Source: CAIQIA01 sp945861105
GTDB lineage: Bacteria > Cyanobacteriota > Cyanobacteriia > PCC-6307 > Cyanobiaceae
Reading direction: 5' to 3'
Length of the DNA stretch: 64,000 bases
Assembly: GCA_947488815.1 (NCBI GenBank)
Contig: CANLCC010000002.1
Location: 69,789-133,788, forward strand
In this document: piece by piece, positions 42,582 through 52,252 of the stretch
How positions within the stretch are numbered: position 1 is the stretch's first letter
Layout: the number at the start of each line of letters is the position of its first letter
Notes under the pieces: model-generated
Told to the model about the DNA's origin: nothing
What the model saw: only the letters and a program-made list of their open reading frames with translations
Database searches by the model: none
Position numbers and translations under genes: made by a program

Positions 42582-43400
42582 TCAGGTCCAGCTCAGCAGT
42601 CCCTCATCGCCAAGGGTCTGCAGGCGGCCCAGCAGGTCGGGATCTTCCAGCTGCTCGAGGGCACTCCGGGCGTCGTCACGCACCCCCGGATCGGGATCCT
42701 GCAGCAGAGCCTCCAGCAGCGCTTCCCCCACGGGGCCGGCCAGCTCGGGGGGCAGCAGCGGATGCAGCCGCCCGAGCCCCCAGGCGCAGTTGCTGCGCAC
42801 CAGGGGCTCCCCGTCGATGCGCAGGCTCTGGACCAGGGGTCCCACCGCCTCAGCGCGCTGATCCTCAAGGTCCAGGCAGGCATCGGCCAGCGAGGTGGCC
42901 GCCATCAACCGCACCGCGGCGATGTCACCGGCCAGGGAGCGCACCAGCACCGGCACCACCTCCGGACGGCCGAAATTGGCCACCGTCCAGACCAGGGCCT
43001 TGCGCACAAAACCATTGGCATCGAGGTCCAGCTGCTGCAGCACCCTGGTGAAGGCCCGCTCGTCAGGGGTGCGCCCAAGGGCATAGGCCGCACTCATGCG
43101 CAGGATCGGGCAGGGGTCGCCGAGCACCTCCAGCAGCGCCGGCACAGCCCGGGGCTCCCGCTGCTCACAGAACAGCCTCAGGGCCTCCAGGCGGGCGTCG
43201 TGGTCCCCCTGCAGCAGCTGCCGCAGGGCAGTCTCCCGATCGAGGGTTGCGATCGGCAGGCTGGGTTCCCCCGCGGCCTGCAGGTCCAGGTCGGCCACCA
43301 GCAGGTCGAGGGGATCAGGGGCCTCCTCGGCCTGCAGCTCCCCTGCCAGCAGCGAGGGGTCCAGGGGCAGCCGCGGGGGCTGATCGGGGGACGGGCTCAT
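42582..43400 (-). CDS. HEAT-repeat protein
   Basis: A 272-residue all-helical protein with about five to six HEAT / PBS-lyase-like repeats from residue 60 on: DARLEALRLFCEQREPRAVPALLEVLGD, LRMSAAYALGR, VRKALVWTVANFG, VRLMAATSLADA, VRSNCAWGLGRLH and VRDDARSALEQLEDP. Such proteins are scaffolds or, in cyanobacteria, bilin lyases of the CpcE type. It is short and not next to phycobiliprotein genes, so a lyase role is only a possibility. It overlaps the small membrane protein gene upstream by ATGA. Confidence 0.85.
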   Translation of the reverse strand: MSPSPDQPPRLPLDPSLLAGELQAEEAPDPLDLLVADLDLQAAGEPSLPIATLDRETALRQLLQGDHDARLEALRLFCEQREPRAVPALLEVLGDPCPILRMSAAYALGRTPDERAFTRVLQQLDLDANGFVRKALVWTVANFGRPEVVPVLVRSLAGDIAAVRLMAATSLADACLDLEDQRAEAVGPLVQSLRIDGEPLVRSNCAWGLGRLHPLLPPELAGPVGEALLEALLQDPDPGVRDDARSALEQLEDPDLLGRLQTLGDEGLLSWT

Positions 43401-43522
43401 GGGAGAGGGGCCGGAGCTGCCATGTCACCGGGCAACCAGATCCTGGCGCTCACCGCCAGCAGGGCCAGGGCGAAGAGCAGCACGATCAGCGCCGGCAACA
43501 CGCGGGAGCGGAAGAAGGACAT
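43397..43522 (-). CDS. Small single-helix membrane protein, 41 residues
   Basis: A short gene reading MSFFRSRVLPALIVLLFALALL and then AVSARIWLPGDMAAPAPLP. It encodes a basic N-terminus, one membrane helix and a short polar tail. Its stop overlaps the start of the HEAT-repeat gene by ATGA, which supports translation. I know no family name; I recall similar short proteins in this position in marine Synechococcus. Confidence 0.7.
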   Translation of the reverse strand: MSFFRSRVLPALIVLLFALALLAVSARIWLPGDMAAPAPLP

Positions 43523-43611
43523 CGGGCGGGGGCAGCAGCCGCAGGGCAGACCGCTCCATTGTCGATGACCTGGCTGCCCCTAGGGTGCGCCGCATCCGTT
43601 GCAGGGTCGCC

Positions 43612-44880
43612 GTGGCCATTCGTGCTGACCGCTGGCACCGCCTGATGACCGTGGGCGCTGAGGGGGTGGCCAGCGGAGTTCCCCTGATGGTCGGCAGCAA
43701 GCTGCTGCAGGGGTGGCTGACGGCCAGCCAGGTCCCCCTCGGATTGATCGGTCTGCTGGGTCTGGCCGAACTGCCTTACACCCTCAAGCTGTTCTGGGCA
43801 CCGCTGCTGGATCGGTGGCCGATCGCCTGGCCCGACCGCCGGCGCGGCTGGATGCTCGTGCTGCAGGTGCTGCTGGCCCTGGGGATCGCCGCGATGGCGC
43901 TGCTGCAGCCGAGCCGGGCCTCCAGCAGCCTCACCCTGGTGGGCCTGGCGGCCGTGCTGCTGGCGGTGGTGAGCGCAACCCAGGACATCGTCGTGGATGC
44001 CTATCGCACCGACCTGCTTCCGGAGGAAGAGCGGGGGGCCGGGGCAGCGGCGGCCGCCCTCGGCTACCGGGCGGCCATGCTGGCCGTGGGGGCCGGTGGC
44101 TTTCTGGTGGCTGGCGCCCTGGGCTGGCCCCTGGCGTTCCTGGCCTCTGCGCTGCTGGTGGCTGCCGTGATTCCGGTGACCCTGGCGGGTCCGAGGCTGC
44201 GACCGGTGGACCAGCCCGTGCGCAGCCTGAGGCAGGCGGTGGTCGGTCCCGCCCGGGAATTCATCGGCCGGACAGGGGGCCGGCGGGCCTGGCTGCTGCT
44301 GCTGCTGGTGATGCTTTACCGCTGGCCTGATGGCCTGCTCAACGGCATGGCCGTGCCTTTCATGCTCCAGAAGGGTTACTCCGCCGGCACGATCGGCGTC
44401 GTCAACGGGGGCTGGGGCATCGCCGCCACCATGGCCGGGACCGCCTTCGGCGGACTGGTGTTCACCCGCCTGGGGCTCAACCGCTCCCTCTGGCTGTTCG
44501 GCATCGGTGGGACCCTCACGAACCTGACCTACTGGGCGCTGGCTCGCTCAGGGGGGGGCATCCAGGCCCTGCTGATCACCGTCTGTGTCGAACATTTCGC
44601 CCACGGCATGCTCACGGCCGCCTTCCTGGCGCTGCTGATGACCCTCTGCCATCCCCGTTACTCCGCCACGCAGTACGCCCTGCTGTCTGGGGTGTATGCC
44701 CTCAGCCGCTCCCTGCTCGCCGCTCCGGCGGGCTACCTGGCTTCTGCGTTCGGCTGGGAACGGTTCTTTCTGTTCACCGTGGTCGCCGCTGTGCCGAGCG
44801 CCCTGCTGCTGGCGGTGCTCGCGCCATGGAATCAATCCACGGTGCGCGGGGCCTACGAGGTCGCCCGAGACGGCAGCTGA
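43612..44880 (+). CDS. AmpG-like MFS permease
   Basis: A 422-residue MFS protein with about twelve helices. The N-terminal GVPLMVGSKLLQGWL, LPYTLKLFWAPLLDR and SATQDIVVDAYRTDLL are characteristic of the AmpG group, whose known members import anhydro-muropeptides for cell-wall recycling. Substrate assignment in cyanobacteria is inferred. GTG 43612 is chosen because the protein then begins just before the first helix; the frame is open to 43399. It converges with rlmN. Confidence 0.82.
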   Translation: MAIRADRWHRLMTVGAEGVASGVPLMVGSKLLQGWLTASQVPLGLIGLLGLAELPYTLKLFWAPLLDRWPIAWPDRRRGWMLVLQVLLALGIAAMALLQPSRASSSLTLVGLAAVLLAVVSATQDIVVDAYRTDLLPEEERGAGAAAAALGYRAAMLAVGAGGFLVAGALGWPLAFLASALLVAAVIPVTLAGPRLRPVDQPVRSLRQAVVGPAREFIGRTGGRRAWLLLLLVMLYRWPDGLLNGMAVPFMLQKGYSAGTIGVVNGGWGIAATMAGTAFGGLVFTRLGLNRSLWLFGIGGTLTNLTYWALARSGGGIQALLITVCVEHFAHGMLTAAFLALLMTLCHPRYSATQYALLSGVYALSRSLLAAPAGYLASAFGWERFFLFTVVAAVPSALLLAVLAPWNQSTVRGAYEVARDGS

Positions 44881-44882
44881 CG

Positions 44883-45935
44883 CTAGGGCCCGGGAGCAAG
44901 CAGCCGCCGGCGCAGCTGACCGCAGGCGGCATCACCATCGATGCCGCGACTGGCCCTGACGCTGACGGCCACACCACGGCTGCGCAGGGTGGCAGCAAAA
45001 CGTTCGACCCTGGTGGGGGTGGGACGACGAAAGGCCTCTTCCGCGATGGGGTTGTAGGGAATCAGGTTGACGTGGCTCTGAAAACCACTGACGCGGTCGG
45101 CAAGCGCCAGGGCCTGGGCGGGGTGGTCATTCAATTCACCCAGCAGGATGTATTCAAAACTGACGCGACGGCCCGTGATGGCCACGTAATGGCGGCAGTC
45201 GTCCAGCAGCTGCTCGTAGGGGTAACTGCGGGCCGACGGAATGAGCTGCTCCCGCAACCCCTGATCAGGGGCATGCAGGCTCACCGCGAGGGTGAACTGG
45301 CAGCGGCCGAGGCGGGCAAGGGCCTGTTCGGCCAGCTGCGGCAGGGTGCTCGGCACACCCACCGTGCTGAGCGTGATCTGGCGGTGGGCCATGCCCAGGT
45401 CCCTGCCCAGGCAGTCGACGGCCCCAAGGACCGCCGCAATGTTGAGAAGCGGTTCACCCATGCCCATGAACACCACATGGCTGGGACGACGCTCCATGGC
45501 CTCACGGACACTCAGCACCTGGTCAACGATTTCGTGGACCGCCAGCGACCGTTGCAAGCCGCCCTTGCCGGTGGCGCAGAAGCGGCAACCCATGGGACAG
45601 CCGACCTGACTGGAAACACAGACCGTGAGCCGGTCCTGGGTCGGAATGCCGACGGTCTCAATGGTGAGGCCATCCGCAAGCTCCAGCAACAGCTTGAGGG
45701 TTCCGTCACGGGCCAGCGAGCGATGAACGACACGCGAACGCCCGAGAGGGGCCGGCGGCGACTCCCGCAGAGGCACAGGCATGACAGTGATGTCTCGCCA
45801 ATCGCGCACACCACGTTCATAGAGCCACCCGTGGAGCTGACGACCTCGAAAGGCAGGGAGGCCCTGGGCGGTGGCCCATTGCTCGAGCTCGACCTCGCTG
45901 CGGCCCAGCAGGGGGTGGTCCTGGGTCAGGGCCAC
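44883..45935 (-). CDS. rlmN: 23S rRNA (adenine-2503-C2)-methyltransferase RlmN
   Basis: A radical SAM enzyme that methylates A2503 of 23S rRNA and A37 of some tRNAs. The protein is 350 residues. The cluster cysteines are Cys113, Cys117 and Cys120 (CPMGCRFCATGKGG); the resolving Cys338 lies in AACGQLR. VFMGMGEPLLN and TLSTVGVPSTL are further signatures. The start is GTG 45935, overlapping the end of the hli gene by 10 bases in another frame. Confidence 0.96.
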   Translation of the reverse strand: MALTQDHPLLGRSEVELEQWATAQGLPAFRGRQLHGWLYERGVRDWRDITVMPVPLRESPPAPLGRSRVVHRSLARDGTLKLLLELADGLTIETVGIPTQDRLTVCVSSQVGCPMGCRFCATGKGGLQRSLAVHEIVDQVLSVREAMERRPSHVVFMGMGEPLLNIAAVLGAVDCLGRDLGMAHRQITLSTVGVPSTLPQLAEQALARLGRCQFTLAVSLHAPDQGLREQLIPSARSYPYEQLLDDCRHYVAITGRRVSFEYILLGELNDHPAQALALADRVSGFQSHVNLIPYNPIAEEAFRRPTPTRVERFAATLRSRGVAVSVRASRGIDGDAACGQLRRRLLAPGP

Positions 45936-46102
45936 ACCAGCAGCCCGTGGCCCAGCCAGGCTTCCACCAGCAGCAGCGCAAAGAACCCCAGCATCGCGGC
46001 ACGCCCATTGAGCAGCTCGTTATGGGTGTGGAAGCCGAAGCGTGGGAGGCGCCGCTGGGGAATCCGCCGCGGCGGAGGCAGGGGGACGGAGGAGTCGGTC
46101 AT
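45926..46102 (-). CDS. hli: High-light-inducible protein (HLIP/SCP)
   Basis: A 58-residue one-helix protein. The chlorophyll-binding motif ExxNGR is at residues 29-34 (FHTHNELLNGRAAMLGFFALL), followed by the rest of the membrane helix. HLIPs protect photosystems and chlorophyll synthesis under light stress. It lies between rpoC2 and rlmN and overlaps rlmN by 10 bases. Confidence 0.9.
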   Translation of the reverse strand: MTDSSVPLPPPRRIPQRRLPRFGFHTHNELLNGRAAMLGFFALLLVEAWLGHGLLVWP

Positions 46103-46131
46103 CGGATCAGGGGGAGAAGGGGGCTGGAAGG

Positions 46132-49100
46132 TCAGGTTTCATCGGTGAGAAGCCCCTCTTCCTGAAGGCCTTCGAGGGCGTCGGGGTCTGGCAGCAGCAG
46201 CTCCTCTTCAGGATCATCGTCAAACGTGGGCCGGGCGAATGCCGAAGCACTGCTCCCAACAGTCGGATTGATGCCGTGGCGGCTGCGGGTGGCCTCCAGC
46301 TCGTCATCGGATGGGTCGTCGAGCACGGCGGCACTGGGCTGCGGGGCTGGCATCTCGACGGTGTAATCGGGGCGCAGGTTCGGCATCCGACGGAAGCCGG
46401 AACCTTCCTCATCGAGGATGTCCGGATGGGGTCCTGCCTCTGCCCGCAGTTCATCTTCAAAGCCGCTGAACCCCGTGCCGGCGGGGATCAGACGACCGAT
46501 GATCACATTCTCCTTGAGGCCACGCAGCCAGTCGCTCTTGCCCTCGATGGCCGCCTCCGTGAGCACCCTGGTGGTCTCCTGGAAGCTGGCGGCAGAGATG
46601 AAGCTGTCGGTGTTGAGTGAGGCTTTAGTGATACCGAGCAACACAGGCGTGAACTCGGCAGGGGCACCGCCGGTGATCGCCATGGCCTGGTTCACCTGAT
46701 CCACCTGGCGGAGCTCAATCAGCTCGCCGGGCAAGAGGGTGGTATCCCCTGCATCCTCGACGCGCACCTTGCTTGTCATCTGTCTGACAATCACTTCAAT
46801 GTGCTTGTCGTCGATCGTCACACCCTGGGACTTGTAGACGTTCTGGACTTCTTGAACCAGGGCTGTCTGCAACCTTGAAATGGCCTGCTGGGCAGCGTCC
46901 ATCGCCGCATTCCTGGAGCGAAGGTCGAGGAAGATGACGTCAAGAAGCTCGTGGGGGTTGATCGGACCGTCCGTCAGCAGGTCACCGGCTTCGACATGTT
47001 GGCCATCGCTGACCATGACCGTGCGTCCCAGCAGAATGGGGTATTCGGTCGATTGGTCTTCACCCTCTTCGACCGAAACAGTGGTGGTCTCAAGATCGTC
47101 GTCGCTGACGGTGATCTTGACATGTCCAGCCTTGCGGCAGAGCACGGCTGAATCGCGCGGCCGTCGCGCTTCAAGGAGCTCCTCGATACGTGGCAGGCCC
47201 TGAACAATGTCACCGGTCTTGGCACGCTCAAACACAAGCTGCGCGAGGGTGTCGCCGCGCTGCACAAGATCCCCATCTCGCACATGCAGGATGGATTCAG
47301 GCGACACCATGTAGGGGCGACCGATGCGCAGGGTGATGCTGTGGTCCTCAAGGACCTCAACCTGACCGCTGTGGGGGGCAGGGACATCATCCGCCAAAGG
47401 CTCACCCTCAACGACACGCTGACCAACAACAACGGTGGCGGCTGAGGTTGTCGGAATGGTGACAGTGTCCTGCTCACGCTCAACAATCAAGCGACGGATG
47501 GGATCGCCCTCGACGGAATCAGGCAATTGCGCAACCCCATCCTCCTTGCAGAGAATCTGGACTGTGGAAACAACATCACCACGCTTGATCACGTCTCCAT
47601 CAGCGACCTTCACCTCCGTGTGGGTGGAGCCATGACTGGCATCGGAAAGAGTGTCGCGACGAACAAGGTGAGATTCGATGATCACGAGCTGCAGCCGATC
47701 AATCGTCTTCGCCCGCTTGTCCGGGATGACTTCAACGTCAACCGTCATCTGCGGCGTGGTGTCATGGGTCTCGAGGAGCAACTGTGTGCGCAGCAACTCG
47801 ATCCCTTCGACCGACTTGACAAGCTCGCCATCTTTGTAGGTAAGCCGCTGCACAGCCTTGAGCGTCAGCGAAGGTCCTTGAGGCTGCTTGACGACACCAA
47901 GCTCTGGCAGATGTGCCTCGTCAGGAATGGTGTATTCCTCCACCGGGCGCAACAGCAAGGCGCCGCCCTCAGGCGTATCCACAGACTCCACAAAGTGCAT
48001 GGCCTCGGCCACGAGGCCAGGAGCGACTTCATCACCCGGATTGACCATCAGGCCCTCTTCGCCATAGCGGGCAAGAACCTTGCTGTCAGAGACAAGATGA
48101 AGCTGTCCAGACCTGACAATGATCTCGCGAAGAATGTCGTTCTTCTGGGTGACAGTGACAATGCCAGCCGTCTGACTAAAGATGTCTTTGACAACCTCAG
48201 TGCCAGCTTCAATCCACTGGCCGTCTTCGATCATCAACAGCGAGATGTCCTTGTTGATCTCATGGGTCTCCTGTGGAATCCAGAGCAGAGTGCCACCTTT
48301 GGACACTTCATAGCCATGCTTCGCACTACGCGCTTTTTTGATCGCCAAACCAGGCGCAAACCTGATCAGACCACCGGTTTGAGTCTTGAAGCGATCGTCA
48401 GCAAGCTCTGCAATCACTTCGCCATTGGCAATCTTGGTACCAGGCTCTGTGCGGAGCAAGTACCGGGCATTATCTTTACCCTCAAGATGCCAGATCTGGC
48501 CGCTGTGGGTGGTCGTAGAAATGAGCTTGCAGTCCTTGAGCGTGAGACTCGAAGTGACGATCTCGACTTCCCGGGAATCGCCCTGGGCTTCTCTGAGACG
48601 CACGCTGCCGCCATGCTCGCTGATCTGTCGGCTTTCTGCCAACACATCTCCCTCACGGACCGCGGTGGAACTGCGGACCACTGGATAAGCATTGGGCGGA
48701 AGGTTATAGACATCACCTGCGAAAACCCAGAGACGGCCCAGTCGCTGAGCTTTGAGGGTGATATTGCCTTGGCGGTCAGGCACTTCCCGAGGTTGAATCA
48801 CATCTTCGTATCGCACCTGCCCGGCAAGGTCGCAGATTACATCCTTGGTGGCTTTTTCAACACTCTTCTTAACCGCGGCACCTGTCGAAATCTGAGCAAG
48901 CATCGTGTCATGGGGAACACGATCTCCATCGGCAACGAAGAGGATTGAGCCGATGGTGATGTCAAGTTTCTGATCCCGGCCCTTACCATCTGGTTTGACG
49001 ATCAGGGTGAAATCGCTCTCAGCGATCTGAGCCTCAACCCCATGGGGAGTTCGATAAGGACGAACCCTTGCGCGTGCATCAAAGCCTGCTGTTCCATCCA

Positions 49101-50223
49101 ACGTGGAACGAACCACTCCGGTTTCAGCCGTTGAGACCCCCCCCGTGTGGAAGGTGCGCATGGTCAGCTGGGTACCGGGCTCACCGATGGACTGGGCAGC
49201 AATGATTCCAACGGCCTCCCCCAGATCGACCAGTTCGTTGTGGGCGAGGGCCCAGCCGTAGCACTTACGGCAGACGGAGCGAGCAGCTTCACAGGTAAGA
49301 GGCGACCGGACACGCACATCCCGAACCCCAGCCTGCTCAATGCGCCGCGTGAGTTCGGGGTCAATTTCTGTGTCTCGCTCCGCAAGAACTGTCCCGTCAG
49401 CGGTCAGAACCGGCTCTGCGGTCAACCGACCCACAAGCCGCATCTTGTATCTTCCGTTATCGTCGGCAGCGATATGAATGCTGCGGATGGTGCCGCAGTC
49501 ATCCTCACGAACAATGACGTCCTGGGCAACGTCAACCAGGCGTCGGGTCAGGTAGCCAGAGTCAGCAGTTCGCAGGGCTGTGTCGACAAGTCCCTTGCGA
49601 GCGCCATAGGAGGAAATGACATACTCAGTGACGGTTAGACCCTCGCGGAAATTCGTACGAATTGGAAGGTCAATAATTTCACCCTGAGGATTAGCCATCA
49701 GACCGCGCATTCCCACCAACTGGCGCACCTGGGACATGTTGCCCCGGGCCCCTGAGTTCGCCATCATCCAGACGGAATTTAATGGGTCATTTTCATTAAA
49801 ATTACGTCGAACAGCCTGAACAAGACGCTCGTTTGTCTCAGTCCAGGTATCAATCACCTTAGTGTGGCGCTCCACCTCTGTAATTTCACCCAAGCGGTAG
49901 CGCTCTTCCGTCTCAGTGATCTGATCCTCAGCCTCCTGAAGAAGCATCGGCTTATCGCCAGGCACACGAAGATCATCCACCGAGATGGAGACAGCCGCTT
50001 GGGTTGCATAGCGGAAGCCGAGATCCTTGAGGTCATCAGCCATGGCCGCTGTCGCCGCAGTGCCGTGCTCCTTGTAGGCCCAGGCCACAAGGGTGCGCAG
50101 ACCTTTCTTGTCAACGATGCGGTTGCGGAAGGGCGGGGCCGCTGGTCTGGGAGTCTCCACTGGGGGTGGTACGACGACGGCCTTGGCTTTGCTGGATTTC
50201 CGGGAGCTGGAAGAACTGGTCAT
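46132..50223 (-). CDS. rpoC2: RNA polymerase subunit beta' (C-terminal half)
   Basis: The larger of the two pieces of the split cyanobacterial beta' subunit, 1363 residues. The zinc-binding cysteines are in CEAARSVCRKC, and GIIAAQSIGEPGTQLTMRTFHTGG holds the trigger-loop region. A long insertion typical of cyanobacterial RpoC2 follows before the conserved SFQETTRVLTEAA region near the C-terminus. The last ~80 residues are acidic and probably disordered. It follows rpoC1 after 65 bases. Confidence 0.97.
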   Translation of the reverse strand: MTSSSSSRKSSKAKAVVVPPPVETPRPAAPPFRNRIVDKKGLRTLVAWAYKEHGTAATAAMADDLKDLGFRYATQAAVSISVDDLRVPGDKPMLLQEAEDQITETEERYRLGEITEVERHTKVIDTWTETNERLVQAVRRNFNENDPLNSVWMMANSGARGNMSQVRQLVGMRGLMANPQGEIIDLPIRTNFREGLTVTEYVISSYGARKGLVDTALRTADSGYLTRRLVDVAQDVIVREDDCGTIRSIHIAADDNGRYKMRLVGRLTAEPVLTADGTVLAERDTEIDPELTRRIEQAGVRDVRVRSPLTCEAARSVCRKCYGWALAHNELVDLGEAVGIIAAQSIGEPGTQLTMRTFHTGGVSTAETGVVRSTLDGTAGFDARARVRPYRTPHGVEAQIAESDFTLIVKPDGKGRDQKLDITIGSILFVADGDRVPHDTMLAQISTGAAVKKSVEKATKDVICDLAGQVRYEDVIQPREVPDRQGNITLKAQRLGRLWVFAGDVYNLPPNAYPVVRSSTAVREGDVLAESRQISEHGGSVRLREAQGDSREVEIVTSSLTLKDCKLISTTTHSGQIWHLEGKDNARYLLRTEPGTKIANGEVIAELADDRFKTQTGGLIRFAPGLAIKKARSAKHGYEVSKGGTLLWIPQETHEINKDISLLMIEDGQWIEAGTEVVKDIFSQTAGIVTVTQKNDILREIIVRSGQLHLVSDSKVLARYGEEGLMVNPGDEVAPGLVAEAMHFVESVDTPEGGALLLRPVEEYTIPDEAHLPELGVVKQPQGPSLTLKAVQRLTYKDGELVKSVEGIELLRTQLLLETHDTTPQMTVDVEVIPDKRAKTIDRLQLVIIESHLVRRDTLSDASHGSTHTEVKVADGDVIKRGDVVSTVQILCKEDGVAQLPDSVEGDPIRRLIVEREQDTVTIPTTSAATVVVGQRVVEGEPLADDVPAPHSGQVEVLEDHSITLRIGRPYMVSPESILHVRDGDLVQRGDTLAQLVFERAKTGDIVQGLPRIEELLEARRPRDSAVLCRKAGHVKITVSDDDLETTTVSVEEGEDQSTEYPILLGRTVMVSDGQHVEAGDLLTDGPINPHELLDVIFLDLRSRNAAMDAAQQAISRLQTALVQEVQNVYKSQGVTIDDKHIEVIVRQMTSKVRVEDAGDTTLLPGELIELRQVDQVNQAMAITGGAPAEFTPVLLGITKASLNTDSFISAASFQETTRVLTEAAIEGKSDWLRGLKENVIIGRLIPAGTGFSGFEDELRAEAGPHPDILDEEGSGFRRMPNLRPDYTVEMPAPQPSAAVLDDPSDDELEATRSRHGINPTVGSSASAFARPTFDDDPEEELLLPDPDALEGLQEEGLLTDET

Positions 50224-50288
50224 GACCGGTGGGAGAAGAAGACGGCGTGAAAGGAATTCAGGCGAAACTCAACAACGGAGGATGAACC

Positions 50289-52193
50289 TCAATGTGCCGC
50301 AACGGCATCCATGATGGTGCGATTCATCAGTACGCGACCGGTTGTCGTCAGCAAGAACCGGCTGATCAGTGCCCCGTGCTCATCAAAGCGATCACGGCGG
50401 AACTTCCACTGCTCAATGCGGGATCCGTCACTGAGAACATCTGATGAGACAGGCTCACGGGAATCGTCTTCGTCGTCAACTTCACCGTTGAACCGAACCC
50501 AGATCCAATCATGCAACCCCAGGAGTTTTTCTTCGTAGGCATTGCAAACATCAGCAAGACTGGCAAAAGTCAGCTTCCGATCACCAAATGCAGGAAGCGT
50601 TTTCTCCTGACGAGTAGCAGTGAGGTAGTACGCACCCAACACCATGTCCTGGGAGGGGGTAATGATCGGCTCGCCGGTGGCAGGTGAGAGAATGTTGTTG
50701 CTGGCCAGCATCAACATTCGAGCCTCGGTCTGAGATTCAAGTGCCAGGGGCACATGCACAGCCATCTGGTCACCGTCAAAGTCAGCGTTGAACGCTGGGC
50801 AGACCAAAGGATGCAACTGGATGGCTCGACCATCAACAAGCTTGGGTTCGAAAGCCTGGATACCAAGACGGTGAAGCGTTGGCGCCCTATTCAGCAGGAT
50901 TGGGTGACCATCAATGACCTCTTGCAGCACCTGCATCACTTCATCATCACCACGCTGAATCAGTTTCTTGGCAGCCTTGATGTTATTGACGATATTCTGG
51001 CGGATCAGACGGTGGATCACAAACGGCTGAAAGAGTTCGATGGCCATCTCTTTAGGAAGGCCACATTGGTGCATTTTCAGCTTAGGACCGACGACAATCA
51101 CTGAACGACCAGAGTAATCAACACGCTTGCCCAACAAATTCTGCCGGAAACGCCCCTGCTTGCCCTCAATGATATCGCTCAACGATTTGAGAGGCCTGTT
51201 ATTGGCACCAACAACAGTTCTGCCACGGCGGCCATTATCAATCAGCGCGTCTACCGCCTCCTGCAGCATCCGCTTCTCATTACGGATGATAATTTCAGGA
51301 GCGAGGATTTCCTGGAGACGTGCCAACCGGTTGTTCCGGTTGATCACCCTGCGATAGAGGTCATTCAGGTCACTGGTAGCGAATCGACCACCATCAAGCT
51401 GGACCATCGGCCGCAGGTCAGGCGGTATCACTGGGATGGCATCCAGCACCATCCATTCAGGTCGTGCGTTCGTTGCAATGAAGTTGTCAATGACCCGAAG
51501 ACGCTTGATCAGCTTGGCTCGCTTCTGCCCCTTGCTGCCATTGATCTCTTCCCTCAGCTCTTCAGCGATCTGCTGGAGGTCAAGGTCCTCGAGAAGTCGC
51601 TTCAGAGCTTCGGCTCCGATACCGACCTCCGGCTCGTTCTCAATTTCAGAGTCTTCTGCAAAAATCTCATCCTCGATCTCAAGCCACTCATCTTCGGTCA
51701 GCAGCTGCTTGTATTTGAGGGTCTTATGATCGCCGGCATCAAGAACCACGTAGCAGTTGAAATAAACAATCTGCTCAACGTCCCTCAAGGGCATATCAAG
51801 AAGAATGGCCACATAGCTCGGGATACCCTTGAGATACCAGACATGGGAGACGGGGGCTGCCAGCTTGATGAAGCCCATACGGTGACGACGGACTCGACTC
51901 TCGGTCACCTCAACACCACATCGTTCACAAACAATGCCACGGTGACGGACACGCTTGTACTTACCGCAGTGGCACTCCCAATCTTTTGACGGGCCAAAGA
52001 TCTTTTCGCAGAACAAACCGTCCATCTCGGGCTTAAGAGTCCGGTAGTTGATGGTCTCCGGCTTGGTGACTTCACCGACGACCTGACCGTTTGGGAGAGT
52101 CCGCTGGCCCCACTGCATGATGCGGTCGGGGGATGCCAAGGTGATCTTGACGTAGTCGAAGTGGCTTTCCGTACGGAGGTTGCTGTTGGTCAT
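50289..52193 (-). CDS. rpoC1: RNA polymerase subunit gamma (beta' N-terminal half)
   Basis: The N-terminal part of the split beta' subunit, 634 residues. The zinc finger is CHCGKYKRV...CERCG, and NADFDGDQMAVHVP is the catalytic magnesium-binding loop. GKQGRFRQNLLGKRVDYSGRS is also intact. The rpoC1/rpoC2 split is a hallmark of cyanobacteria and plastids. It sits between rpoB (59 bases upstream) and rpoC2. Confidence 0.97.
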   Translation of the reverse strand: MTNSNLRTESHFDYVKITLASPDRIMQWGQRTLPNGQVVGEVTKPETINYRTLKPEMDGLFCEKIFGPSKDWECHCGKYKRVRHRGIVCERCGVEVTESRVRRHRMGFIKLAAPVSHVWYLKGIPSYVAILLDMPLRDVEQIVYFNCYVVLDAGDHKTLKYKQLLTEDEWLEIEDEIFAEDSEIENEPEVGIGAEALKRLLEDLDLQQIAEELREEINGSKGQKRAKLIKRLRVIDNFIATNARPEWMVLDAIPVIPPDLRPMVQLDGGRFATSDLNDLYRRVINRNNRLARLQEILAPEIIIRNEKRMLQEAVDALIDNGRRGRTVVGANNRPLKSLSDIIEGKQGRFRQNLLGKRVDYSGRSVIVVGPKLKMHQCGLPKEMAIELFQPFVIHRLIRQNIVNNIKAAKKLIQRGDDEVMQVLQEVIDGHPILLNRAPTLHRLGIQAFEPKLVDGRAIQLHPLVCPAFNADFDGDQMAVHVPLALESQTEARMLMLASNNILSPATGEPIITPSQDMVLGAYYLTATRQEKTLPAFGDRKLTFASLADVCNAYEEKLLGLHDWIWVRFNGEVDDEDDSREPVSSDVLSDGSRIEQWKFRRDRFDEHGALISRFLLTTTGRVLMNRTIMDAVAAH

Positions 52194-52252
52194 GACCTGT
52201 GTTCGGACGGGGGGAATGGATCAGCGAAACGAAATGGAAATCCGGGGGAGGT

